From positions 852,130 through 916,129 of the forward strand of contig NC_009418.2 in NCBI RefSeq assembly GCF_000002875.2: a stretch of 64,000 nucleotides of DNA, written 5' to 3'. The notes below the pieces were generated by a model. The model was not told the origin of the DNA, searched no databases, and saw only the letters and a program-made list of their open reading frames with translations. The position numbers and the translations under genes are program-made. Origin of the DNA: Leishmania infantum JPCM5. Lineage: Eukaryota > Euglenozoa > Kinetoplastea > Trypanosomatida > Trypanosomatidae. Positions 9,301 to 19,678 of the stretch are shown here, piece by piece. Numbering within the stretch: the stretch's first letter is position 1; each line of letters starts with the position of its first letter.

Positions 9301-9853
9301 TTTTAGTGTCGCTGCCGACAGGCACTGGCGAGCCCTTGGCGCCGAGTCGGAAGTCGCTGTAGCACACCTGCGCACCCCACGTGCTCAGGTCGCTGAGCCC
9401 GACTGTACGCACGTACTTCGTGTCGAAGATAAGCCCCCCATCCGCGCTCATGACGTCGGAGCAATGACTGCGATACGCACCGTCGTCGAGGCTCAGCTTT
9501 CGGGATGGGATCGACGACAGCGTACCTGATTCACCGTCCAGCATGCAGTCGAAGTCGACTGTGCAGATACTCGCCCCCACCTGATTAGTGCGAGGAATAC
9601 CCATGTACTCCGATATGTCAGTCGGCTCTTCGTGGTAGAGGCCATTCATCAGAACCTCCGTCTTGAAGCCGACCCTTTCCACCTCGCTCAGGTGTCGCAG
9701 ACCGAGGTTCCCGTTAGTGCTGTACATGACGCTATCAGTGACGCTGTTCGAGACGAAGGCAGACGCCTCGGTGCTCTGAACCACATCTCTGCCCTCGAGA
9801 AGAAAAATGGGCTTCTTCGGGACCTCGTAGTCTCGCGCCAAGAGTGGGTTCAT
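6305..9853 (-). CDS. GH65-like glycoside hydrolase/phosphorylase fused to a HAD (beta-phosphoglucomutase-like) domain
   Basis: 1182 residues from the ATG at 9853; the frame extends two codons further to a GTG. Residues about 1-330 form the beta-rich N-terminal GH65 region. About 440-800 is the (alpha/alpha)6 barrel with recognisable family segments: MNHGAVFPLNTISG, RFHVNAEIGFLIALYDEA, and GTDEYNSNASGNFYVN, whose Glu611 matches the general acid of GH65 phosphorylases. The C-terminal GH65 part includes EGGLHFSAMAS. Residues about 905-1140 resemble beta-phosphoglucomutase, which in bacteria is often encoded next to or fused with GH65 phosphorylases, so the ancestral role would be alpha-glucoside phosphorolysis coupled to glucose-phosphate isomerisation. 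Both domains have suspicious substitutions (see findings), so activity is doubtful. A splice acceptor candidate lies at 9911, after CT/GT repeats. No signal peptide is evident. Confidence 0.82.
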   Translation of the reverse strand: MNPLLARDYEVPKKPIFLLEGRDVVQSTEASAFVSNSVTDSVMYSTNGNLGLRHLSEVERVGFKTEVLMNGLYHEEPTDISEYMGIPRTNQVGASICTVDFDCMLDGESGTLSSIPSRKLSLDDGAYRSHCSDVMSADGGLIFDTKYVRTVGLSDLSTWGAQVCYSDFRLGAKGSPVPVGSDTKIGFCNCVAGSGAPHSLSVDSMSDGALQIHSSHVTYCSHSDLNYRIELVVLISIDQECWDVAHQQMDHVHQCSLTSGKEVTTFTEVECVVKYGDTYRPLQAEVEGTAWIRESESGTTSPFSRDRYNVSAGGGGGGARDGASSYSNTESKEHGNGDRDGGSNSAFLRPGSWHYHTFHSSNKAQKSYVIKKRFMMPLTPETVPDSVVLTFRACHKRDHAEQRPRALPTIEEMIADQKAALQLFWKTFDADVKLQDELSPSRSSLPFVYNAFRMFMVSHGLEGGLSRSGLSAAGDGLQFNLSEYIYYGLYYLLTQPEACLRLLKSVYHMLPQSRKYARVLAMNHGAVFPLNTISGVHSTHAANVSNARFHVNAEIGFLIALYDEAAESISAEDRLLLLELMMESARIWPQCGEWQDDHTVFRLDNIAGTDEYNSNASGNFYVNISARRHIASAFSFLDRQREHLTEEQLNSVFASLGMSRHEMAELQAVGDGIVVPQRHERLGVYMVHDNFDTLIDWGNERAMHPLHLNYHPIHIYRRKLIDVPEVLLGMLLYPDEFDQRDFQQNFEYYLPLCTFDSPESLFVMVHALCRARSNFSQPMPLLRSLANIDLDNIVYSAEGGLHFSAMASTLPGLIFGCGGVQLSRKGLQVHPILPARIERYSFTIKWRGAVLRVLVDRANITYDLLAGASLRFIHGTPGERIHLHTGFGRCPETTHLAIPRTSQSQVAQFDGVVLLSDCLFDNLLEYSYRSWYKTLETLFDTYRVLHNRPIPSLTPEEFIEKVVYQHEDGEISFSGIDQILQRRGLCLELGTPEDAEIVETRYGLANAKLAEMTEMVVMSPPPVNAGLFRLLKGLVENGVALAVVSYSRTLKQLLASNPQLARLFVASIDGEEAYDWKIKGQPHLDLYMRAAEKIHVDINRCLVISHHLDRGFNAKEMSKFRMFIDVEDPFVSSRFLSSPYPSLTPEESKETGRDNPVVCRLELSRIPSSIDELEDMVDGRKM

Positions 9854-12800
9854 GTTCACCGCCGCCGGTGGCGCAACAACAGCAGAACAAAGAGAACAAC
9901 GATATGTGAGCTTTTATGAAACACACACACACACGCACAGAGAGAGAGAGCTGTGAGCACCAAGATCAAAAACGACCGAGGTGATGTTCCGCCACAAGCA
10001 CACACAACACTAGCGAGGGCACGAGGGGGATGAGGAAGAGGATGTGAGGGAAGGGGAGGGGGGTGGGGCAGCACCGTTGGCCTCGATGATACAGAGAAGA
10101 AACCACGAAAAAAAAACGTCAAGACGCACAATCCCTTGAAAACGCCTTGGAGGAATAGAAGAGAGGTGGTAGGAGGTGGGGGCGAGTACGGTAAGCCTGA
10201 AAGTCGAGAGAAAAGAAGAGGAAGAGGCGACCACACAGTCAGCAACAGCCACACAACAGAAACGACAACCGCGCAGTACAGAGAGGGAGTTGGACAAGAG
10301 AAAGAAAGATGGCAGTGAAGGGTGAAAAGCTAGCGAGAACGCGAGAGCACTCCAGAACACGATAGCGAAAACCACGCCCCAAATATATACTACATAGGCA
10401 TGAAAGGAGTAGAGTCCGAGGCGTAGTGGGCGGCGTTGGGCGTGAACGGCGTGAAGACGAAGAGCAAAAGAGGGAATGCTTGCGGCAGTAGCCGAGGTTT
10501 TGTGCTGCCTCTGCGGAGTGGGTGGGAAGGAAGAGGGAGGCAGATACATATATATATATGCAGCTGTGGGTATGTGCGCCCTTTGTTAGGGCTAGCGCTG
10601 GTAGGGCCCTCGGCTGTGTGACGGTTGCCTCACAATAGATGCAGGGTAAGGGATAAGAAAACACGTGTATGCCGACGAAGTGACACCCCACACCGTGCCG
10701 ATCTCCCCACCTTCCCGCGGATAGCTGATGCGACAAACACAAAGGAGAGACACAACCCAATCCCTCAACAGCCCGATGCAGAGAGCCAGAGATCCTCGAG
10801 CACACGTGCAGATCCTCCTACGAGTGCGCGCATGCACACACACGCACACAAGCAAATGGGCCCACAGGAACAGCGAAAAGGAAAGAAAAAAGTTGAGAAC
10901 GATCCGGAGAAGAAAGAAGCGTGAGAAGAGGGAAGAGGAGGAAAAGGGTGAAAGAAGAAGCGCGGGTACACCGCCAAGGGGCGGCCCTGCTCTGGTTGAG
11001 CTTCCGGCCCCGATAGAACAGAAGAGGTCCGCTCACCGTGATGTGCAGTGCCCCGCTTGTGCACTCCCTCTCTGCACGAATGCTCGTGCGGAGGCGACAG
11101 TTGCGTATGAATGGCACGAAAGGATAGGAGAAGTCTCCTTCTGCCCTACCACCAAAACGGAGTTCGGGTCCGCGGGTGTTGCGGGAGTGGGGAGTGCAGA
11201 GACTTGAAGTTGCGTGTTCGTCACCTTGGCCACGGTCTGGGCCCCCTTCCTCTCTACTTGTTGGCCACCGGTAACGCGGCCCTATATCACGTGTTCAAAG
11301 CCTGGAAATTACACTTCCACGCGTTCGTATTGAGAACGAGTGCACGAGAGATGTATGCGGCGACGGCAAACCGTGATCCCCCTCCGCTCCCTCTTCACAC
11401 TCACACACACACAAGGAAAAATAAAGACAGCAAACCCAGAAGAACGAACCAACAAGGAGAGAAGATGAGGGAGGCGAATCGCGTGTATGCCGAAAACCAA
11501 GAGCACCAACGAAGCAGAAGTGGCAGCAACCAGATAAAAAAAAAAGAAATACACAATAATGATACTTGTGCGAGCGAGGAGGAGCTCTGGGAAGAGGCAA
11601 AAGAAGAAGAGAAGAAAAAGGAGGGAGGGGATACCTGCAAAGCAGCCACCTCGACCACTCTGAGCTCGCCTCCCTGGCCGAAACGTTCCACCCTGGAAGG
11701 AGAACAACAGCGAAAAAAAAAAGCAGGTGCGGAGATCAGCCGGTCGAGGCACGCACTGTGGCAAACTTACGGGATCGTTTGAGAAACAGCTGGAACACCG
11801 AAAAGGAGCCACAACGAGACACACGCGCACGCACACGCAGCACGAAAAAGCGTGCTGAAGCACGTACGGCAACACAAGAAACCGACAACGAAGAGCACGA
11901 AAAGAGCCGGCACAAAAAAAAAACAGCGCAATGGAGGCGCGAGGGTATCGCTGTGTGTCCGTCTGTTGCGCCCGTGCGCTTTGGGTCGTCGCGTTGAAGA
12001 GACTCGACTACCCGCTTACTTTTTTTTTGCTCTGTCGTTTTGCTTTTGTTGTCGTTCCGGCGCAGATCTGCGAATCTTGTGCGACGGTGTACGGTCTGTT
12101 CTCCTCTTCCTTGTTGCTTGTGCGTTGCCGGACGCTGCACCTTCTGAATCAGCGTGAGCGGATCACAGGAAAGCTGTGATGACGGAGAATGGAGAGTGGT
12201 GGTACGTGTGCGTGTGTGTAGGGGGGGGGGGACAGCGGCTGCGTCCGATGGAAAGGATGCACGAGGGTCAAGGCTCGCTTTTTTTGTATTGTTGCTCCTG
12301 TCCGACTTCCTTTTCCGCTTACTGTTCTCCTCTTCGTTCTTCGTGTGTGTGTGTGTGTGTGGCTGCCACCACGTCGGATGAGCGCTCGCTTCGAAGAGAC
12401 AAGGCGCAAAAAAAAATAAAAAGCAGTTCGTCTTTCGTTTTTGCTTGTAGTGGCGGCGCCTAGGAAGAGGAAGACAGGTGTGTGAGAGCGTCCGCTACTG
12501 GAGGAGGGGGCTATCAAAATGGGCGTGAGAAAGACGAAGACGAAAGCCGTCCACAGACTCACGTGCAAAACCTTTTCAAGGCCCCGAGAGGGGTAGGGTG
12601 AGGAAGTCAAAAAGAAAACAACGGTGCTTGTGGATCCGTGCGGGGCGGGGGTGCTGCTTCGCTATGGCGTTGCTTCTGCCACCCAGCAGCGTGGCGAATC
12701 TGACGAGAAGCGGCCCTGAAAAACGTTTATTTCCTTGCGTTTGTATCTCTGTGTCGGATGCGATGAGAATGTAAAACGAATGTGCGGGGTGGCCAGGACG

Positions 12801-13846
12801 GCGGGGGTCGTGAAGGTCGAAAGAGGAAGGCGGAGGGGCGCGCAGGCCAAATAGAGGAGAGGGAAGCGGAAGGGAGAGAAGGGACGAAAGGAAAGCCGAG
12901 ATCGCGAGCGAAACAGCGTGCACATACCGAAAGGGCTGGTGCAGGTCGTGGGAAGCGCCATGCTGCCCGCAGAAAACAAGGAACCAGCCAGCGCCCCGTG
13001 AACTTTTGCTCACAGGCGAGCCATGCAACACTGAGAGAGAAAAGCCGATGCGCGTCTACTATCCCACTCCCGCCAGCACCACTCTTGGTGTACGATGCCA
13101 TCGACAGACTTTGCCGTCCGCTGCTGCGTCTCCCGTTTTTTTTCCGCACGCACTTGACGTCTGTTTCCTGCTCCGTGTGCTTTGTTCGCTTCATGGACGG
13201 AGATAAGAGGAGACGACACACACACACAGACACACATGCGATATACCTCCCAGCACACCCCCAGAGGCAAGCAAACACGCGCGTTGTGCACAGATATATA
13301 TAATACGAAGATCAGACGAAACCGAAGGAGACGTTTCCTCGTGTTAGAGCAATGCGCCTTTGCGGTCACGCCTACAAGCACCCACCCACACACACACACA
13401 CGCCGTCTATATCCGTCGAGATGCGAGAGGTGGCGGAGAAGCAGCTGTATATGACTTCGGTGCTCCTCTGCGTGGAGCCGGAATAAAAGGCAGAGCACCC
13501 AAGCACCGGCAAAGCAAGGCAAGCGCGCAAGTCGCCGTCAAACGTGCTTTATCGACGATTTCATTTATCACATCCACTCTGCATCTATTTTCTATTGGCT
13601 GTGCGTCAGCGGCCACAACCACGGCAGCGCACTTCGGACCGCCCCTTGAAACGTACTCAGGTGCGTGCCTTTGTGTGCCCCGCATCGTCGCTTTCTCTCT
13701 CGCGCGAACGGGTCTGCGCAGAAACGTATCAGAAAGTTGCTGACGAGCGCATATCAACATAAACGCTGGCACAGCCTTGATGGACATGTGGAGATATCCC
13801 GCAGAGGCTGTCTCGCGCCGAAAAGCAGCATGCGCTTGCGTGTCAA
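9854..13846 (-). other. Long intergenic region (3' UTR of the Kelch gene)
   Basis: About 4 kb with no convincing gene. Contents: the GH65-HAD gene acceptor near 9911 behind alternating CT and GT repeats (9922-9950 on the + strand appears as CA then GA repeats), a TA repeat at 10547-10560, a homopurine-biased stretch at about 10860-10960, and a GT repeat at 12343-12360. Open frames on the minus strand here translate to Ser/Cys/Phe-rich low-complexity sequence, typical of pyrimidine-rich UTRs. Confidence 0.6.
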
Positions 13847-16800
13847 TCACATGGACGACTTTGACCGCAACCGCTCGCGGGCTTGCATCAGATGCAGCTC
13901 CCCGGGGGTGAAGAAGCTGTGTTTCGTGCCGCTTTTGCGTACGACTGGTCGCGCTGCGTGCAACTTCAGCAACTGCGACGCTGTCGATGACAGGTAGTGA
14001 TCCGACACGCGACGACCGCTGCTGCTGTCCCGCGCCCTAGAGGAGCGCGTGCCCAGTGTCGTCGACGCAGGAGTGACGCCGGGGATGCCGCGCATTGACG
14101 AAGCCGCTAACTCCGCATTCACACGCGGCGAGCCCACCACCGTTCCCACGGGCGGCGACACGCCCACACCACCACGCGGACGGTTAGAGATGTAGGGAGG
14201 GCCGGACAACACCGTTTCGGCAGTCGCCACGCGCTTCCCTACAGGCCGGCCAAAGTAGAAATAGTCCTCATCGATGTCCGACCACGCCTGCTGCATGCCA
14301 CCGGCACCCCCCTGCAGCTTTATCTCGGCAGTGGTCGCCGCCAGCAACGCATGCGGCGCCACACGAGAAAGGTACTCGGCGTTCACGACAAAGTTGCCCC
14401 TCGTGATATTTGTGACCGGATCGCGAGTCACAGGGTCTACGCCGTCGCCGCTGCTGGTTGTTCCACCACCGAAACTGCCGTCATCCAGCCGGCTCTGGGA
14501 GAGGTGACGCAGCTGCGCGAGATCTGCAATCGTAGAGCGCCTGCGCCGCAGTGGCGATTGTGTCGTGTAGGCCGCCCCAGACTCGTCAGTGCTCACGTCA
14601 TTCGCTCCTGCCGGCATTACAACTTTTGGCACGACGCTCAGCGCCACGACAGGCGCCGCCGTAGCAACAGGCGCCGTTCCGCTTGTCTGCCCTGAGCTGA
14701 CCGTGGGTGCCCACGGACCCGCCGCTATGGCCGGTGGAGCCACGCTGCCGCACAAAAGGCTAGTGGCGCTGGCATTCGGCACCGTGCGTGCGTCCGGGTA
14801 CACCGCGTGCACCTCGACGGCGGATGGCCCGGCTGCACTGGTGAATGCGGCAGCGGCAGGCACAACCGCTGGCCGGACATCCCGCAGGAGCGCCTCATGT
14901 GAGACCAGAGGTACACCAGCTGCCTCGTCATAGGTGGGGCGAGAACGCTTCGACAGCCATCCGTCATCAGCGTCATCGGCCTGGTTGTGGGCGGGCGGAG
15001 GAAGCGGCATCAGCCTCAGGGCGTCCCCCACATTGCCGTCGGCGGCGCTGGGCAGCGTCCACGCTGCCGCGCCGTCGCCCTTGCGAGAAGAATCTCCCTT
15101 GTCGCCTCCCGCGCTGGAGAACAACGCCTGCGAAAAGACCGCGGATGCAGGGGTCGCGCACGCCTCCGCCACCGAGGTGAGCGACTTCGACTGCGTGGCA
15201 CGCTTTGTGGACGGGCCGCTGGTCCTTGCCTTGCCCGTCGACTTCTTGCCCCTTGACCGGTGCGGCGGCGGCCCGACAGAAACGGGAGCGGGGCGGAGAC
15301 GAGGTGGCCTCGCACCAGCCTTGGCCAGGAAGGTGGCCGTGACAGACTGCGCCACTCCCGTCAGCAATTTGCTGAGACGCCTGTAGAGCTTTTCCACCTT
15401 CACATCCTGCGGCGCGCCGGCGAGGTCGCTGGCGTCCCACTCGTTCAGGCGTATCAGAGCCACCTTGTCTTGGAGCTGCTGGAGGGACTCCTTCGCTGCG
15501 AGAATGGGGCGCAGCGCGCTCAGGTACACCGCATGCCCCTGAACTGTGGAGACTTGCGCCGGCTCAGCAGAGGTTGTGTTTGCATTGCGGCTACCATGGG
15601 AAGCGCCGGTTGCGCCATCGTGCGAAGACGTTGCCGCCAGAGTGAGTTGGGGCTGCTGCACATTCGCAAGCGGTGCCTCTGTGCTCGCCCCCAAGGACGC
15701 CGTCACTGGCTGCTGCAGTTGCACGAACCCCGTCGACTCCAGCGGCGCCGCCATGGCGGATGGTAAGTGGCCTACTGAAGGCTGCTGCAACGACGGACCG
15801 CGCATCACGGCGGCGGCTGCCGGTCCCGACGACCCCGAAGACGACGACGACCGCGACGATCCCGACGACGAAGAGGAGCTGGCGCCCGATGGAGATGATC
15901 GGAAAGGCAGCGTGGGTCCAGGGGTCGCCGCCGCCGTTGTCGTGTGCGATGACATAACGGCGGGGGCCGGCAGTTGCGGAGCCGGAGTGGTGTGGGCGAC
16001 GACATCGGCGCCTAATGTCGTCCGCGGTGGTGCAGCTGTGGGGTGGCTCACCGTCGTCGTCGCCGACAATGCGTTTGCGGAACTCGTCGGTGGCAACGCT
16101 GCAGCCGCCTGGGTAAGCGCTGCTTGAAAGTCCAGAGCTGCTTTGCGCACCTCCTCCGCTACCGTCGCCGTCGTCATTCGCAGCTCGTTCGAGCGCTGAA
16201 TAATGATCTCGCGCGGTCGAGCCGCACCAGCCTCACCCGCAGTCGACGCGGGGGCTGCCACAGGTGGAACCACTGGAGCCTCACTCGTCAGCAAGCCCGC
16301 AAGCGGCACGCCGGTGGGCAGGCAAACCGGCGGCGCCATCGAGCCACCTGGCGCCAGCGTAGGCGCCTGCAGAGAGGGCTGGACTTGTATCATCAACGAA
16401 GGTGTCTGCTGCGGGGCAAGAGGCAACGAAAGGGGGCCCTCGACGGATGGCTGCTGCGGCGGCGGTGCTGGTGGTGGCGGCAGAGCTGACAGCGGCGCTG
16501 TGTCGCTGGTCACCGCGCCTTCCTCGCAGTAGTGGCGCAGACGGCCGGCGCACTTCTCCACCATGCGGGCGCGGTTCAGCAGGTCGTGCCACTCCCTGTC
16601 CATCATGTGTACCACAGCTTTACTCTCATCGGCGTGGTAGCCGCCACCAAGCGAGCGGCTGCGGACGGTGTGACCTCGTCTCGCGGCCGGAGATGAGCTT
16701 CCACTACGCGCAGCAGCCGATGGCGTGCGTCGCTGTCTCGCGGCCTGCGTCGCCGCAGCCGTCGGCTGACCAGGAGTCTCCACGGCGGCACGGGCGCGCT

Positions 16801-19678
16801 GGTGTTTTTGTCGCTTCTCATCTCGCGCAGCCTCGATGCCCCATATCTTGTCGTGCAGGTTCTTCTCCACCACCTGCGTAAGCAGCCGCATCACCTCCTT
16901 GTGCTTGTCCACTCCCTTCATAAGGGACTCCACTCGCTGCTGGATGTATTTGTTGAGGACGCCATTGATGGCGCGCGACACGGCGTGGACGGAGTTCTGC
17001 ATGTCGCCCACGGCCGCGAGGAACCCCTCTTTTTCAGGCCAGTCCACCGTCCGCAGCGCCTTGTTGAGTCGATGCATGCGTGACAGGTGTTGGTTGATGC
17101 TCTCCAGCAGGTGCATCACCACAACGCGGCGGAAGGGTTTTGCGGCAGCGTAGTCCTCGAACTTCTGCCCAGCACGCTTGCGGTGCGTCTTCGACTTGAC
17201 GGCGGTGACGCCCGGCACCGAACCCTTCATAGAGCGCATGACATCCCGCACCTGGCGACTCTCGGAAATGCACTCCTCAATCAGGTGCACGCGCTCTTCA
17301 CGGTCCGGCACATTGCTTGGCAGCGTGTTCATCTTGTAGCGCTCCGCGAACGCAACGCAGCACTCCTCGCTCCGGTGCAGGAGCAACTCGATCTCGTCAT
17401 CCGTGAGGTACAGCATCGGCTCCATTTCCTCTTGTTCCTCCAGCGTCGTCTTGCGAATCGTCTCTGCGGCTGCGGCGTCCTTTTTCCTCACAAAGTCCTC
17501 CTGCCGGCGCACAAAGGTCTTGAAGTGCTCCGGCAGTTCGTCAGGGACGACTTCGATGCCGAGCGCGTTCACCACCGGCTCGTCCTTGGCCCCCTTGCTG
17601 CGCTGCCGCTTTTCTGGGAAAGTCAAAACAAGACCGTCGTCGAACGGTGCAAGCCTCTTCCAAAATCCGTTGCGCGCCGCCAAAGACGCCCCGCGCTCTG
17701 ACACCTTGTGGGAGGCGGGGTGGCTGTCCACGTCCACGTCGCTCTCTTCCTCGGTGGAGGCCGCCGCACAGCGTTTCGCGGAGGCGGAGCGCTTGCCAAC
17801 CGATCGGGACCGGCTGCGGTGTCGCGCCAGCTTTGTCAGCCCGCCAAAGAGAAGGAACGAGTGCTCGTCGCCGCACGGTGCGCACCGCGTGAAGGCGAGC
17901 GGCGGCAAGGGCGGGTGGATGCCGACTTCAGAACGCCACATGTGCTCCCCGTGCACTGTCGGCACAAGGTTCAGTTCCATCACTGTCGTTACTGGCGACG
18001 CTGCTATGCCGACTTCATCGAGCGACGACTCAAAGCCGCCTGTGACGAGCATGCGGGAGCCAACGACACAGCACTCGTGTCCTGCACGGCCGGCCGCCTC
18101 GCCGCGACACCGCAGCTGCTCCCACCGTTCATTCGCCATGTCGAACGCCCAGCAGTCACCAAGCACCTCATTCTGCGCGTCGTAGCCGCCGTAGACAATC
18201 ATGTATGGGCCGTACCGTACTGCCGTATGCAGAAAGCGCGGCCCCGGCCCCGCAGCCTCGCACTCATCCAGGTCGCTGCCACTGTGCGCCTCCCCCGCCC
18301 CATCACCCGGTGCCACCCCCTGTCGGCCTCGACTGGACGAGCCAGCGTTTGTTTGGATGCGGCGAACCGCGTACGTGGCGGAGTTGATGGCAAGCAGCTG
18401 CCCCGACACCCGCAGATCATCTGTCAGCCCACCAAAGACAAAAAGCTCCTTGCCAAAGTGCACGGTGGTATGATACGCCAGCGGAAACTGGGTGGCGGGT
18501 TGGATGGCACGCCACGTCTGATCACTCAGGTTCATGTCGAAGAGCAGAGATACAAAGCCGGTCGAGACAGGTGAGACAGAGAGGGGCAGCGGCGCAGCAG
18601 TCCCACCCGCGCGTGCCAACGTAGTCGCCGCTTGCTCGGTACGACAATGCAGGAGTGGGCACAGGCATCGATACCGCGGCGCGCACAGCGGATCGGTGCC
18701 CCACGCCTGCCTCTTCTCCCTTGAAACCGCCGCACCGCCGGGCCCGATGCCGCCCACCACCACGACGCGGTCAAACGACTCGACCACTGTCATTGTGTGA
18801 CCGTAGTGGCCGGCCGGGACGAGCTGTCGTCCCTCGATGCGGCGCCAGTTGCCCGTCAGCATAGAAAATTCGTACAGCTCATGCTCCACGGTGCGGGCGC
18901 CAAAGGAAACGCCGCCGTAGACGAGCAGGCGTTGGCCGCGATCTTTGCGGCTCAAGTACGACGCCGCTGCGTGAAAGGTGAGGGCGGTGGGGCGAAAACG
19001 CCGGTAGTCTAGCACCGGCATATAAGAGACGTAGCGGAGAAGCTTGTAGTTGTGCGGATGCGCGTTTTTCTTCGCCGGTGCCAGAGAGGCCCACACCTCA
19101 CGCCGAGACGCGCCTGGTGGCGGCACGCTCCCGGCGGCATCATCTGCGGCGATGGCCTTGCCCTCGAGGCCCGCTGCATTGGAAAACCATTTCAGCGGCG
19201 TGGCTGCACTGCGCAACTCATTGAGGTGTCGCGTGACAAGGCGGCCTTCGCCCTCACCCGACTTTCTCATGGCGTCGCCCACCTCAGCCGCGTTGCGCTT
19301 GACATCGAGCTGCTCGCGGCGTAGCGCGTCCAGCACGTCGTACCAGTCCATGGTGGCCCGCGTGCCGGGAGGTGGGGCAGCAGCGGAGGCGGGCTCTTCT
19401 CGAGCTCCGGCACCCTCGACAGAGCCTGTGGTCCCCTCTTCGTCGTCAGCAGAGTCGTCGGGTGCGCTGGTGTCGTTGTCGTCGCTGTAGTCCTGCTCGG
19501 CATTCAGCGCCTCGAGGCGCAGGGCAATTCCAGCGCCGATATCCACGGTGTGATCCTTCTGCTGCAACAGCTCCTCAATATGGATGGGACGCTGCGCGAT
19601 GGTGCTGCCGTCTGCGTTCACGAGCTGTACTTGTACAGCATCGCCGCGCTGCGGTGGAGGCGGTGAAGCACTGCTCAT
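13847..19678 (-). CDS. Very large Kelch-repeat protein
   Basis: 1943 residues from an ATG at 19678; a T-rich tract and CTCAG (AG at 19689-19688) put the 5' UTR at about 9 nt. Residues 1-210 are acidic and disordered. From about 235 to 625 there is a series of Kelch blades, each with a hydrophobic strand ending in Gly-Gly: LLVYGG, VVVVGG, LFVFGG, MIVYGG, MLVTGG and FLLFGG, with the usual downstream Trp (W..L). This predicts a six-bladed beta-propeller, a protein-interaction platform. After it come charged helices at about 690-1000 (RRQEDFVRKKDAAAAETIRK and onward), then several hundred residues of Ala/Pro/Ser/Thr-rich sequence including a serine run (SSSSSSGSSRSSSSSGSSG). The function and partner are unknown; the nearest broad analogy is cytoskeletal or signalling Kelch scaffolds. 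Confidence 0.88.
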   Translation of the reverse strand: MSSASPPPPQRGDAVQVQLVNADGSTIAQRPIHIEELLQQKDHTVDIGAGIALRLEALNAEQDYSDDNDTSAPDDSADDEEGTTGSVEGAGAREEPASAAAPPPGTRATMDWYDVLDALRREQLDVKRNAAEVGDAMRKSGEGEGRLVTRHLNELRSAATPLKWFSNAAGLEGKAIAADDAAGSVPPPGASRREVWASLAPAKKNAHPHNYKLLRYVSYMPVLDYRRFRPTALTFHAAASYLSRKDRGQRLLVYGGVSFGARTVEHELYEFSMLTGNWRRIEGRQLVPAGHYGHTMTVVESFDRVVVVGGIGPGGAAVSREKRQAWGTDPLCAPRYRCLCPLLHCRTEQAATTLARAGGTAAPLPLSVSPVSTGFVSLLFDMNLSDQTWRAIQPATQFPLAYHTTVHFGKELFVFGGLTDDLRVSGQLLAINSATYAVRRIQTNAGSSSRGRQGVAPGDGAGEAHSGSDLDECEAAGPGPRFLHTAVRYGPYMIVYGGYDAQNEVLGDCWAFDMANERWEQLRCRGEAAGRAGHECCVVGSRMLVTGGFESSLDEVGIAASPVTTVMELNLVPTVHGEHMWRSEVGIHPPLPPLAFTRCAPCGDEHSFLLFGGLTKLARHRSRSRSVGKRSASAKRCAAASTEEESDVDVDSHPASHKVSERGASLAARNGFWKRLAPFDDGLVLTFPEKRQRSKGAKDEPVVNALGIEVVPDELPEHFKTFVRRQEDFVRKKDAAAAETIRKTTLEEQEEMEPMLYLTDDEIELLLHRSEECCVAFAERYKMNTLPSNVPDREERVHLIEECISESRQVRDVMRSMKGSVPGVTAVKSKTHRKRAGQKFEDYAAAKPFRRVVVMHLLESINQHLSRMHRLNKALRTVDWPEKEGFLAAVGDMQNSVHAVSRAINGVLNKYIQQRVESLMKGVDKHKEVMRLLTQVVEKNLHDKIWGIEAARDEKRQKHQRARAAVETPGQPTAAATQAARQRRTPSAAARSGSSSPAARRGHTVRSRSLGGGYHADESKAVVHMMDREWHDLLNRARMVEKCAGRLRHYCEEGAVTSDTAPLSALPPPPAPPPQQPSVEGPLSLPLAPQQTPSLMIQVQPSLQAPTLAPGGSMAPPVCLPTGVPLAGLLTSEAPVVPPVAAPASTAGEAGAARPREIIIQRSNELRMTTATVAEEVRKAALDFQAALTQAAAALPPTSSANALSATTTVSHPTAAPPRTTLGADVVAHTTPAPQLPAPAVMSSHTTTAAATPGPTLPFRSSPSGASSSSSSGSSRSSSSSGSSGPAAAAVMRGPSLQQPSVGHLPSAMAAPLESTGFVQLQQPVTASLGASTEAPLANVQQPQLTLAATSSHDGATGASHGSRNANTTSAEPAQVSTVQGHAVYLSALRPILAAKESLQQLQDKVALIRLNEWDASDLAGAPQDVKVEKLYRRLSKLLTGVAQSVTATFLAKAGARPPRLRPAPVSVGPPPHRSRGKKSTGKARTSGPSTKRATQSKSLTSVAEACATPASAVFSQALFSSAGGDKGDSSRKGDGAAAWTLPSAADGNVGDALRLMPLPPPAHNQADDADDGWLSKRSRPTYDEAAGVPLVSHEALLRDVRPAVVPAAAAFTSAAGPSAVEVHAVYPDARTVPNASATSLLCGSVAPPAIAAGPWAPTVSSGQTSGTAPVATAAPVVALSVVPKVVMPAGANDVSTDESGAAYTTQSPLRRRRSTIADLAQLRHLSQSRLDDGSFGGGTTSSGDGVDPVTRDPVTNITRGNFVVNAEYLSRVAPHALLAATTAEIKLQGGAGGMQQAWSDIDEDYFYFGRPVGKRVATAETVLSGPPYISNRPRGGVGVSPPVGTVVGSPRVNAELAASSMRGIPGVTPASTTLGTRSSRARDSSSGRRVSDHYLSSTASQLLKLHAARPVVRKSGTKHSFFTPGELHLMQARERLRSKSSM

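Noticed and set aside
13407..13850. Minus-strand 147-codon frame next to the Kelch stop
   Set aside because: Overlaps the Kelch gene end and has no recognisable domain or acceptor; likely 3' UTR.
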